Assembly (NCBI GenBank): GCA_010356995.1
Contig: ML996694.1
Span: 1,171,931-1,235,930 of the forward strand
DNA: 64,000 nt
Direction of reading: 5' to 3'
DNA from: Trichodelitschia bisporula
Lineage: Eukaryota; Ascomycota; Dothideomycetes; Phaeotrichales; Phaeotrichaceae
Shown: one piece after another, positions 11,956 through 22,514 of the stretch
How the letters are laid out: each line of letters starts with the position of its first letter
Numbering within the stretch: position 1 is the first letter of the stretch
Notes under the pieces: generated by a model
What the model was told of the DNA's origin: nothing
Seen by the model: the letters and a program-made list of their open reading frames with translations, nothing else
Databases searched by the model: none
Translations under genes and position numbers: made by a program

Positions 11956-12716
11956 TCAAACGGCCATCCCGGTGTTTTCAACTTCCTCCCTCTCAAGTCC
12001 ACGCTCGTGCAGGAACTGGAAAAGGCGACCAATCTCAGCGTCCCGCGCCGCCCGCTCAGCCTCAGCCTGCTCCCATGCCATCCGCGCCTCAGGTTCGTTG
12101 TATGCAAACGCACCCGGAAGGCCCAATACCCGAACGGCGGCGAGGACATCTGACCTGCAAGCAAGTGTCATGCAGCTGCGATGGCATCAGATGGAATGGC
12201 GTCTGTGGCACCTAATGTTATATCCTCAAGCCTAATCCACTCGTTGACTTGACGCCGCTGCAGGGACCTCAGCAGGCGTCGAAGTCCTCCATGGACTGCT
12301 TGTGATGCTAGGCAGATCCCGATGGGGAATAGATTGTACAGAAGGACAAGCGCTTGAGGTTCGGGTAGAAAGGACAGAAAGTCTGCCCGTATATAACGGT
12401 ACTGGCGCAGGATAATGAGTTTGGAGTTCGGGACAGCAGGCCTACCGTCGACTTCAACCCAAATCTTCGCGACACGGCCGCACCACTCAACGGCCTCCTC
12501 AGCGACGTTGCCATTCTCAACGCCAGTGAGCCGCCGCGACGAGGTGAAGCGATGCTGAACAGTACGGCGCGGAATGAACGGGTTGAAGTTTGGCGCAGAA
12601 GGCCTGCCTTCGACTTCAACCCGAATCTCCGCGACCCGGGCGCGCCATTCCATGGCCACCTCAACCACGCCATATTTCTTGCCGCAGGCGCAGTGCCAGA
12701 GGATCCAGTAGCACAT
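11956..12716 (-). CDS. Uncharacterised protein with an internal tandem duplication (candidate gene)
   Basis: Two exons fit: 12716-12212 and 12149-11956, joined by a 62-nt intron (GTGCCA...GTCAG, phase 1), giving 232 aa. The start ATG follows CAACCAAG. A segment of about 30 residues is present twice: MEWRARVAEIRVEVEGRPS and VEWCGRVAKIWVEVDGRPA. The C-terminal exon ends in a charged helix with AEAERAARDAEIGRLFQFL. A related exon lies 1.7 kb upstream in the minus-strand sense (near 13890-13790). An upstream exon is possible, because a canonical GTAAGT lies near 12770 and its acceptor would preserve the frame into MCYWILWHC. I do not recognise the family. Confidence 0.45.
12419..12672. repeat. 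Two-copy direct repeat within a gene
   Basis: About 95 bp at 12419-12512 recur at about 12578-12672, sharing AGGCCTRCC, TCGACTTCAACCC and ATCT.CGCGACMCGG blocks. This is the DNA basis of the duplicated protein segment in the 11956-12716 gene. Confidence 0.7.
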
Positions 12717-12775
12717 CTTGGTTGCTGAGGAGATGAGCGGTGAACAGGGTGAATACGAGGACTGACTTACTGAGT

Positions 12776-13069
12776 CTACTGACGAAGTTTTGATATGTCG
12801 TACAGACGAGGAACGGATTTCAGGCTATATGAAGAAGCAGCACTGTTGGAGTACTCGACGTCCAACGAGTTAGAGCGTGGATGACGGTCAGTTGGCCAGT
12901 TGAAGGATGTATGTTGATGATGTTTCCCGAAGGACGGGTCAATTCTTGTCCCTTGGTTTGAAAGCACTGGAGCAAGAACGTGGATCTGAGCCTGGAATAG
13001 GCCTCGTAGTTGGCAACAACCCGTTGCTATCTCGCTTGACGACTTACACCTTACGAAAGATGAGATCAT
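12776..13069 (-). other. Coding-like ORF upstream of the duplicated gene
   Basis: A 97-codon minus-strand ORF. An overlapping frame in the same stretch also reads like protein (TYQNFVSRL) and would splice into the next gene through GTAAGT...CTCAG, but carries one stop. I cannot decide between an upstream exon, a separate small gene or a relic. Confidence 0.25.
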
Positions 13070-13417
13070 CAGGAAAAATGGGGCCGTTTGGAATCATTGT
13101 GACGGCGATTCGTTTGCGGAGTTTGATGGTGGTTAGTGAGCCAGGAGAGGGAGGATAGAACTCTGCAGGTCCGACCTCCGTCCCGGCTCAGGCGAACTTG
13201 TGAAATGATGGCCAGTATGCCATCTTGTGGTCACAGCCATCGCCAGCGGCTGGGGTCCAAATAGTCTTCTCGCCGAGCACGGCACTGTGCGTGAAGTCGT
13301 GGGTCGGGGACATATAGCACAAGCTGTTCATGCTGCCCGACGGCCCGGAGCATCATTAAGAAATGCTTTGTGGCCTGCTATACGATGGCTGGGCCATCAA
13401 CCCGGAGCAGCAGTATA

Positions 13418-13890
13418 TCACGGCGTCAAGACACGGCGTAGAGAGAGAGACTGCAAATGAGGGGGTTGACGAAGCGAGCTGAATGCCTGGGAGAAGGGGA
13501 CGAGCAGGGACACGATGAGGTTTGATGAGACTTTGAAGATGTCGGCCGTTTGAAAGATGTTGAGTTTTATGGAAAGCGCGGCGTTGGCCACTGCAGCAGA
13601 TGTCCCCAAACCGATTCGCTGCGAGTGGATTTCATCGAATCCGCGAAGGAGAAACGAGTGTCGCCGAATCTTGGCCTCCGTGATGACCGGGTCGTCATAG
13701 ACCATTTGAACCATGGCTTGGCCGAAGTACGTGACCTTGGCAAAGACTGACTTGACCATCGTCTGCAGGCCGTGACCGCATGAACGGCTCCGTGAGCGGC
13801 GCGCTCAGCCTCGATCTCATGATACGCAAGGTTGGCCTCCAGATCCTGGGTGTCAGGGCGCGGACCAAGGACGCGGAGCATACCAGCCAC
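13418..13890 (-). pseudogene. Relic or small gene related to the 11956-12716 gene
   Basis: Two minus-strand pieces overlap. 13890-13790 encodes GMLRVLGPRPDTQDLEANL followed by EIEAERAAHGAV, which resembles the last exon of the gene at 11956 (AVRVLGLPG...AEAERAARDAEI). 13759-13418 is a separate 113-codon frame starting MVKSVFAKVTYFGQAMVQMV with a hydrophobic NLIVSLLVPF segment. No good splice pair joins them, because the gap between the frames is only about 23 nt. Either a duplicated gene has lost its frame or two small genes abut. No family was recognised. Confidence 0.3.
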
Positions 13891-14002
13891 GGTCTTTCTG
13901 GGAGGTCAGCTGGGCTGGAGGGTGACGATACGGGATGAAGACTGGCCTTGAAGAAATGGGACAGCAGTGTTGCTATTGTAGTCAACACGCCCAACCGCGA
14001 GG

Positions 14003-14215
14003 TTGGAAGAGCTGTTGTTACAGGGCAAGGCAGCACCCGCGGTAGGATCTGCATGTGGTTCTCATGCAGACATGATATCAAACGCCAATCTCTCCGAGCC
14101 GAGCAGTACGAGTCTCGGTCTGAGGGAGTTTATCGATAGTGAGGCATTTCGACCTGACGACTTCTACGATGCTGTCAGAAAATGCACACATTTGCTCAGA
14201 AATGGAAAATACTGA
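14003..14215 (+). other. Short coding-like plus-strand ORF
   Basis: A 70-codon ORF whose second half reads like a structured protein (LREFIDSEAFRPDDFYDAVR). A minus-strand ORF (14398-14078) covers the same bases. It could be a last exon; no upstream partner was established. Confidence 0.2.
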
Positions 14216-14484
14216 CATATCAGAGTGGAAAGGAGTTAAGGAGAAGCCTTTCACATGATGATATATGCCACCGATAGTGCATGATGTTTGAATGATGCAG
14301 TGTGGTTGGGGTGGGGATATATGAGCCCAGGTACGAGCAAGCCTGGTCCCAAGGCCAGCAGAGGAGAGGCTAGAGCTTGATTTGGAAACCGTTGCCAAGG
14401 CAGGACGGGTAGCGGAAGCTCAGAGCTATATACTGGAGCAATGGTATTAGCAGGAACAGGTGGAGGGAGATGACAGGGACATAA

Positions 14485-14722
14485 TGCTCAAGTTGATTAT
14501 GAAAAAATCTTCAAAGTTGAGATGTGAAGAAGGACGTGGACGCCGCAGCAGTACATTGTTGCTGAAGAGTGTTTGAAGTGGTGCTTGCTCCACTGCAGTG
14601 AAGTCTAAATATAGACGGGAGCACTGGCGGGTTAGTAGGAGCTGGTGAGAAAGATAAAATGGACTGACTGCTCAAGTTCATCATGAGAAAATCTTCAAAC
14701 CTGATTCAAAGAAGAACTTGAA
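14485..14722. repeat. Two-copy diverged direct repeat
   Basis: About 54 bp starting TGCTCAAGTT and containing AAAATCTTCAAA occur at 14485-14538 and again at 14669-14722, with a similar GAAGAA tail. Spacing is about 184 bp. Confidence 0.55.
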
Positions 14723-15973
14723 TGATGAACCATCACTGAGAGCTGTTGAGAGATGATGAATGATGATTCTGGGTGGTTGAGTTGAATTGAGAGATGATTT
14801 GGTTGGTGGGATGTTGGTGGGATGAGAAGTGGAGATGGTGACGACCGGCTTTCGACCTGTCTGTGGGAAACGCTAAGCGAATGGTGCTAGTCCAATTGCG
14901 GAGCTGACTGCCTTGCGAGCATAGAGTTGGTGCCTCATGAGGCTGGGAGGGGGGGGTGAGGGTGTGGGGTTTGCTCTGTCTGGGTTCTGGTAGCACTGGA
15001 ATCTACTTCCTTGCACTCTCGAGTGGTCTTCTATCAGTATAATTCCTCCTTGAAAGGCCTTTGAACTAATCGTTCCGGCCTCCTAGACGTCGACGGCTCA
15101 GCCAGTACGATTCCTATAGCCCCGCACAGAGCCCTTGCGCTCGACACCTCAGTGAGTTGCACACCCCTCTCCATCTCTAACATGAATAGGATTACGGTAC
15201 GGCCGACGCCAGAAGCCCATCCTCATTGCGAGTAGGGGCGTCAGACCTTGATCTCGCAATCCTTCCGCTTCCAGTCCAGGCCGTAGTTCACCACAAAGCC
15301 GCGACAAACTGCCTTGGGTGCACCACTGACCCAGAGCCTACCTGCAGGCTTCAAGCACACACTCGAAGCAATGTCGCTCAGACAAAGCTCAGCCAGCCGC
15401 TGCAACACTCACAAAGACACTGCCTACATCAGCGCCTTCCTATCCGCCCTGGAAGCGAAGCTCCTGCAACAGGAGGCGCCCACCTTGCTCAAAACAGAGA
15501 ATTAGCTCCCAGTCAAGCCCTTCAAGACACACAACCGAGCCCACTTCGTGCGCAAGTCACCCAACTCCGCGACAGAGAGACGAACGCCGCGATAGCCTAT
15601 CAACCGGCAAATACTGAGAGAGAGGCAATACTTGGTGGAGGGAGGAGGGAAGGAAGGGAAAGAAGAAGAAAGACATGCTGGCACAGTCCTTCTGCAGAGC
15701 TGCGACGGCAGGGAGGAGGATTCAGCATCGCTGCCCTCACAAGCAAAGGGCCACCAGTGGGTACTGGTGAGTGGGTGAGTTTAAGCATAGAAGAAGTTTC
15801 CAGATATGGCCTCATATAAAGCTTTGGAAGCGGAGCGCCTAGACAAACATTAGCACGTAGGCTCGCAAGTGAAGATGATGCGTACTCATATATGCCAGTT
15901 CTATACTGTGCGCGCCGAGGGTGGCGATCATCGGCAGCAACTGCGAAGAAGTAGTCCATCACAAGCTGCAAAT
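14723..15973. other. Region with fragmentary coding signal only
   Basis: Plus-strand frames at 15226-15819 and 15371-15505 (MSLRQSSASRCNTHKDTAYI) look partly protein-like but are interrupted and match nothing I know. 14733-14830 is rich in GATGATG-type simple sequence. Confidence 0.3.
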
Positions 15974-16400
15974 TCAGGGTGGGCGACGTTCGGTTGCTGA
16001 TGTCGGCATTGTCGTGGTTGTTGTCGTGGGCCTTGCGGCCCCCCTCGAAGGATCTTGCGTCGCCCTAACTGGAGGGCTCATCTGATCCCCATGATGCCTT
16101 CGAGCGGCAGGCTCATGAACCCCGGTGAGCGGATCATAGTCCCGCAGGCTGAGAAGCGCCATGTCACTTAGCGACTTTGGTAAGGACTGTTCCGTGAGGG
16201 GCGCGAGCCCCCCGAAGCCAGTAATTGAGTAAGGAGTTGAATCGTTGCCGCGGTGCAACGAAAACTCCGCTTCACTGTCCGACTGTAGACGAAATGCGTA
16301 ACATCAGCCTCGCGCTGAGGCCACTCCCTGCCGAAGACGAGCTCACCAGCACGGTCTGGTGAGCCACAGACTTGGGCTGAAGCAAGATTTTCTTGGCCAT
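15974..16400 (-). CDS. Uncharacterised small protein, two exons (candidate; possibly the 3' end of a longer gene)
   Basis: Exons 16400-16347 and 16282-15974 join in phase 0 across a 64-nt intron with GTGAGC donor and CTACAG acceptor, giving 120 aa from MAKKILLQPKSV. The join makes TVLSDSEAEFSLHRGNDSTP, and both sides read as natural protein. The second exon has a Thr run near its end. In-frame residues EAEHQK just before the ATG, and a helical frame further upstream (QIKAKLEAMEGRQNQMQARQ), suggest this is only the end of a longer coiled-coil protein. Family unknown. Confidence 0.35.
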
Positions 16401-17350
16401 CTTTTGGTGCTCAGCTTCCTTTGCTCGCGATGAGGGTTAGTGTGGAAGAGCAACTTCTGGCGAGCCTGCATCTGATTCTGACGGCCCTCCATAGCTTCGA
16501 GCTTGGCCTTGATCTGGTCCTGCCGCTCGCTGCTCCACTACATCGCCGCCGCGCCTCGCGGATGCGCCGAACGGCATTACCGCCAACCGCAATCGGCTTG
16601 TCCACCGGCCGTGCCGGCTTTCACCGGGTTGAGCCAGGTAACCCGGTGGGTCGATGTGCTGAGCCGAAGGCCTTTGGCCTCGGCCCCCCCCCTTGGCCGT
16701 GTCACGAAGATTCAGCAACTGGTCGGAGACCTCCTTCAGAGGTCTGCATGAGGAAGTCCGAAGTGTTCTCCCCTTGGCTTGTAAGCAGTTGACGATTGCA
16801 AAAAGGACTGACGAACCTTGACTTCCATGTCATCAACTCCTCAAACTCTGAGGAAGAGTTGCAAGACTTCGTCCGCAGCAGCGGACTTGGTCGATTTTCA
16901 TCTGCCAGGAGGAACCGTCCCATGGCGGCTGCTTGAACCGACGAGGTCCCAGAAGTGGGGGCGTGCGTTCTTGCAGTACTGCTTGTTGTCGCCACCAAAG
17001 AACTCTACGTCATTGTTGGTCTGCAGCCAGTTTCATATAGGCCCATCGCGAGCGCTTCTTCTTCACGCACAGCAGAATTAGCGGTATTCATCAATGAGTG
17101 TTAACTGACTTACCATTTGGGTCCCGAGAAGGACACGCCCCAGTTGAACACCGTTAACACCATTATAGTCAACGGCATATAATACGCCGTGCGTCGCGGT
17201 AGTAGCGAATCAGGTGCTTGTGAAACATAAAGGTTGCTACGGCAGTGACCTGGCCAGTGGTGAATTCGAGCTTCTCAAGCGGACCACCCCAGCCAACCAC
17301 CTTGACAGTGGCTCCTTTGGGATGTTCAAGACGCCAGTATATAGGCTCTT
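16401..17350 (-). pseudogene. Probable broken host gene of unknown family
   Basis: Several minus-strand segments are clearly protein-like but sit in different frames without good splice sites between them. One begins near 17345 (PIYWRLEHPKGATVKVVGWG) and runs to RYYRDA near 17197. There the frame slips by one base into GVLYAVDYNGVNGVQLGRVL, ending at a GTAAGT near 17115. A later piece near 17030-16925 contains NNDVEFFGGDNKQYC. Another near 16730-16690 contains KEVSDQLLNLRDTAK. A sequencing error or missed splice could explain one slip but hardly all. No transposon or viral family was recognised. Confidence 0.35.
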
Positions 17351-17467
17351 AAAAAGAGAAATATAACAGTAAGATCGATCAGAATCGTGGTGTACGATAT
17401 CTGGGGGGCATGAGTGATTAGTTCTGAAAGATGAAGGTGTTTGTAAAAACTGTGTGAGTAAAAAGAG

Positions 17468-17990
17468 TCAGAATTTTGAACTTGAGTGCTCTATTGTGAC
17501 CTCCATTCTTGGCAGAAGGGGTCGCACCTTCTCACTATGGAGTTCCAATGGGAAAATAGTTACCTCAGGTGTGGTCGTGAGGCTGTGTTGCTCCTTCTGT
17601 ATTAGTGTAGGTATGACGCGTTCTCCCAGAGCAACTGCGGCTTGGGATCCGAAGAAGCTCCAAGATGGCGGGAGGGCAGGCACCCCCACAATGTGTATGT
17701 ATACATATTCATCTGCCACCACAGTTGATGCATTTCTTAGAATCCTGAAGGATTGCTTAACCAGTGAGCGAGACCATCCGTTATGGGTAAGTGAGGATAT
17801 TACTGCCTGCAGGCCGTTTGCACAAGATCTGACTTCAACAATGAGGCTTTGAGCATTCTCAAGAGTTATTTTGTCAAGGCATGATCCTACACAGGGCGAT
17901 GGTAGTTGTTGGGAACTGTGTCCTGATTCGTGCTATTTACAGACATCTTGGTAGGTTGAAGAGGCAGTCACCGCCGTCAATTAACGGCAT
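17468..17990 (-). CDS. Uncharacterised 157-aa protein (candidate)
   Basis: Exon 1 (17990-17972) and exon 2 (17922-17468) join across a 49-nt intron (GTGACT...CAG, phase 1) to give an uninterrupted frame. Exon 2 is open for 151 codons and reads like protein throughout: LDKITLENAQSLIVEVRSC, VADEYVYIHIVGVPALPPSW, TIFPLELHSEKVRPLLPRM. No signal peptide or clear membrane span. The intron is supported only by the frame match; the first exon is short and therefore weak. It belongs to the same cluster of orphan minus-strand genes as 11956-17350. Confidence 0.35.
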
Positions 17991-18148
17991 CACCAATTCC
18001 AGGGGAAGCATGCCAGGGCATCAAGCATGTAGATATGGGATGTAGTCTAGCATTATTGAGAAGTGCGGAGCTTATCGCACACACACTATGAAAATACAGA
18101 ACAGGTCAACACTTATGCAACCTGACTACGCAAGACATTACTCCGTCA

Positions 18149-20638
18149 CTACTGTAACCGACGATTCCTCTTCCGCCTCAAGGAAGCTCCAGTCCCCTCT
18201 GTCCCACCCAGATCCACAGCGCCTGGCGCAGCACGCTTCTTGCCCTGAAAGGGTGTAGCAGGCGCTACAAGAAGGGCAAAAGTGCCGCCCATGACTGGAC
18301 GAGCAGTAAAGAGAACGCCGGGGAAACTGGAGAATGGTTAGAAGACGCAAAGGAAAAGATAGGAGTGACGGCGATGGTGATGATAATTAGAGGGAGAACT
18401 TACTCGCCAGTGATCGTGTCGTAGAGATCCGTCAAGGGACGGTTCGTTGGAGTGGTGCTGATCCAGGCGGCCAAGTCACTTATGAACATGTCCCGGGTGC
18501 TGGGTGGGCAGGTCGCTGCAGTGAACATTTCCCAGTCGCCTGCCAGGTACCAGCGGGGTTAGCTAATCCTCAGGGACGATGCAGAAGGTATTCCCAGTCA
18601 AACTCACCTTTCGTCCAAGTGTGTCTCGTGTCCAAGGCAACACCATACTTATTGCGCACCGTCGGATAAAAGTCGCACTGCATCTTGTACACCTCCTGCG
18701 GCACCAACCCCAACTTCAACTCCTGATCGCACCACAGATTATACAGCAGCCCATGGCTGTCATTATTACCATAGTTCAACGTCGTGTGCGGCGGATTCGC
18801 ATCGCGCGCAATCCCCAGCTGCTGCCACTGAGCAATGTAGCTCTTCGCCGTTGAGCTGTACCGCGCCGCATCATCTGCATTGCCTGTGAGCTTCGCGATC
18901 TCGCCCATGGCGCCGATGCCTATGATCCCCTTGAGCGCAAGGTTCGTCTGGTTCTGCAGTCTCCCTGCGAAGTCGTCGGTCGAGAGCTGATTTGCTGGGA
19001 TTAGGGAATCGTCGATCAAGAATCCTGCCCACTGCTGCAGGATCTTGTAGTGCTGCTTCAGGTAGTTGATGTCGTTTGCACGCTGCGCGTACGCCAGAGT
19101 CATGATTAGCATGTTCCCGCACTCTTCGACGGGCATGGACTCGTCGCTGCCGTCGGAATGGCCGGTGGCGTTGGGGAAGTGGGAGCCTAGGTCGTGGATC
19201 GACCAGCGGTTCGGATAATGGCCTGACTCCTGGTTCTCGAACAGCGGGTCTAGCATCAGCCGTAGGAGATCCGGGTTGGTGTACAGGATAATAGGGTGCA
19301 GGGGGAAGACTACGTCCACGGTCTGCGTGTTTCCGTTGGAGGAAATCTCCTTCATGAACAGGTACGTCTTGTCCTTGTTCCCGACCAGCTCTGTCGCACC
19401 AAAGGCCTGCCGAACTGACAGAGAGGTGATAGCCAGATAATTCATGCCTCCCGCCGCGATTGAGTCCGCCGCCACCTTACGGTCCAGATCCGTCGAGATG
19501 GACTGCATGTTGGTGAAGTCGTTGTGGAAGAAATCGAGCTACACCTGTCAGTAAAGTCGCACACAAACATCAGGACAACTCACAGCCTCGAGCTCGTCGG
19601 CGAAGTAATTCGTCCACAACGGCGGCAACGAGACCAGGCCCTGCGCACCGAGGAACTGCACCGCCTGCCGCTGGGTCAAGCCGATTGTAAAGCGCGCATT
19701 AAACGCCTGACTCCCAACATTGCCGATATTATGCGAGAAAGCAAACACAGGCCACCGGTCGTTAACCGCGCGGAACTGAGTATCGAAGGTCCCGTTGAGA
19801 ATGCCGCGGTCCTTGAACATGCCGCGCACAACCGAGTCTTGTCCAACGGCTTGCGTAAGCAGACGCCCGTGGTCGGAGGCGTAGAAGATGCTGCCCCAGT
19901 CGGCCATGCCATTGCCGTCCGGCTCATCGCTCTCGGAAAAGGCTATCTGGTCGCGCCGGGATACTTTGTAGTACGCGGTGTGTCTAGTGTCGTCCTGAGA
20001 CCACTCGACTATGGCGTCCTGTTCACCAGCGGCCCATTCTAAGCCCTTGTCAGTTGTGCTCAGCGTGTGATGGCGCGCCGCGTAAGCTTACCGGCGGAGA
20101 TATCGGTGTACAACTTCACATCGTGGGTCTTTCCGTCAATCGAGCTAACGTCGACAGTCATGTAGGAGAACTCCAAGCTCTGGCGCTTCAGATCCAGCGG
20201 CGTGACGGGCGACAAGAAGGTAACGATCAGCTGCACCTTCTTCTCGATTATGAAGGTGAAGATGCTCTGCGTCGACGTGTAGATGAAGGATACCTGATCC
20301 GCATTTGGCGCACCCGGATTTCCCATCCACTGGTATACAGTGCCATCGACGCGGATCATGCCCGACCAGGCAGTGGTTTTGCCCCTGCTCATATCAGCCT
20401 TGTGCCCTTCCTTATCCAGATCGTCCTATGAGGCTGAAGAAACCTACGTCCAATGAACGGGCCACTGCCCCGCAAGGTATCCTCCACTCCCTCCATCACT
20501 CCCAACGCTCAACCAGGTGCTCAGATAGGGCGACTTGACCGCAAGCGGAATGGCAGGCGGGCGGGCAGGCGAGAAGAGCGACGCAGCGGCCGCATAACCA
20601 ACAGCACACGCCGCAGCAACGACACTCAGGAGCTTCAT
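18149..20638 (-). CDS. gtaA: Secreted glutaminase, GtaA type
   Basis: Extracellular L-glutamine to L-glutamate hydrolase of the fungal GtaA family (DUF5127/DUF4965/DUF1793 architecture). Six exons: 20638-20448, 20384-20092, 20038-19584, 19538-18608, 18539-18404 and 18326-18149. All five introns (63, 53, 45, 68 and 77 nt) are GT-AG, and the frame closes at 727 aa. The N-terminus MKLLSVVAAACAVGYAAAA is a signal peptide. Family landmarks include WPVHWTGKTTAWSGMIRVDG, ADWGSIFYASDHG, LWTNYFADELEALDFFHND, YPNRWSIHDLGSHFPNATGH, EECGNMLIMTLAYA, DTRHTWTKGDWEMFTAA and ARPVMGGTFALL. After the usual end of the family (GGTFALL) about 40 extra residues follow, ending in a basic RRKRNRRLQ tail; an alternative last splice could remove it. 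Confidence 0.9.
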
Positions 20639-22514
20639 ATCTGCGTTCAGCGCTCCGGGGACCTAAGTACAAGTAACCGGGGCACTGTGCGGGGGAACCG
20701 GTTGAAAAAGAAACAGGCAACGGCACAGACTGAACAGCAGAACGGTACGCTATTAAAGAGCGGCACGGCAAACCTTGTGGGAACCAAAAGAGCGAGGTAG
20801 GTTGCCTAAAGATTTAACTCCGCAAACGCTGACATTCACACGCCTGCCTGCTGGTGAGTGTCGCACGCAACGAATATTCACCACATGGTCGCGTCCCGGT
20901 GACGCCGCGGGGTGCGAAGCCGTCTTATACGTTCCAACACTCTTATGCCAGCGGGAGCTAGCAGTGGGCCGGTGGATAAGGATTGGGGGCAGGGTGCGGG
21001 GGATAAGATCTATATGGCAAATTGATCATGGGTGTCTAGGTCGCCTTGTATGGGTCCAGAAGGCTGGGACGGCGTGAAGATGGGACAACGCAGAGCAAGG
21101 TGAGGGGGGGAGCGACGAGTGACTGTCCTTCGCCTTGAGGGCGATATGAGGGTGTCTCGGGCAGGGTCGCATGCAGAGTCGCCGGTCGGGGCGAGTGGGT
21201 CCGGCGAGATCGGTACCTGAATTCATATTGCACGACGTGTATATAAGTGGTGGATCCAAGGGGGTCCTGTGGGCGTCAGCGCTGACGGCACAACCGCGGA
21301 GCGATGGGGAGCCGCCGCGACACGCTGACGACGCGTAGCAGACGGCCTGGAATGGAAGCAAGGTGAAAAGCATCACATACCGGCCTTAACCCATCCATCA
21401 CCCATCTCTCCAACAAGATCACTCGCCATCAAACCTGAATCTCAACTCGGGACACCTGATATCCGCCCCCGGACCAACCATATCGTCCCCGGACGCGCAA
21501 TCTACCCCAACCAAAGGGGCCTTCCTTCGTCGTCAAATCAACCCTACGGCCACCTCACCAAACCCAACCCGGCGCGTGGAAGTTCCCCACCGCATCTGCA
21601 GCAAAAGCGCACAACACCAAACGCCTGGCACGACATCGTCACTCCTCCTTCCCAAACGGGACGCCCGCACAAATCCTCAAGAGCAAAGGTAAAGGTGAAG
21701 TCCTCACCCCGGGCACGCGCGCAAGCCACGCGCCCCGGCCCCACGGCTCGCCCCGCTCATGCGCTGCAAACGCGCGGAGCCGCAGGGCGGCGATCCAAGG
21801 GCCGGGGGTTGCCGAAGGCGGGGGGCGGAGTTTGCTATGGCCGCGCTGGCGTAGAGTGGCGATCATCACGGCGCGGCGGACCAGTATTTATCTAGCACTG
21901 CAGCCCAGCATAGAGATGAGAACTCCAAACGAAATTTCCATTCTCGTCTCGCTGGCCCTCAGAAGTTCCGGTTCTGCTATCTTTACTATGGGAGAGACTG
22001 CGTTCGCCGGCTGCTGCTCGTTCTTGTACCCGTACCACAACCCCACCGGCCTGTTGGAAACCCCACTTTCCCGTGCCACGATAGCGTGGGCCAGCGGAAC
22101 ACCAGACTCGTCCTCGCACCACGCGCGTCATACACGGGCACCGCGCGCCGAGCGCAGCGAGGTGGTTGTGCCAGTTGAAAAAGGGCCAGCGTACCGCTAT
22201 TACGTTGTGATGTCTAGAAAGAGGGCAGCTCAAAGCGGTAGGTATCACGGCCTTGCTTCGAGAGACTCGCGATGCCTGAAGCATATGCAGTAAACTGTGA
22301 TCGAAGAAACCGTTGATATGAATGATTCGAGGTCCCAGTCCGCAGTGATTCCTTGACTAAGATCACGTTCAGTATCACACCGCACCATCAGCGCAGAACA
22401 AAGGGTAAGCAATCATGCCGTGCTTGTATCACGTGTAGTATCTCGATAGAGCCCATCCCAATGCATGCAGCTCACAAATCCCCCGCTCTACTCCCCAAAC
22501 GCCGTTCCGCCGCT
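20639..22514. other. Intergenic region, promoter of gtaA
   Basis: It contains the upstream region of the minus-strand glutaminase gene and the 3' flank of aha1. A protein-like minus-strand ORF at 22079-21888 (63 codons) has no partner exon or recognised family. Nothing else is supportable. Confidence 0.4.
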
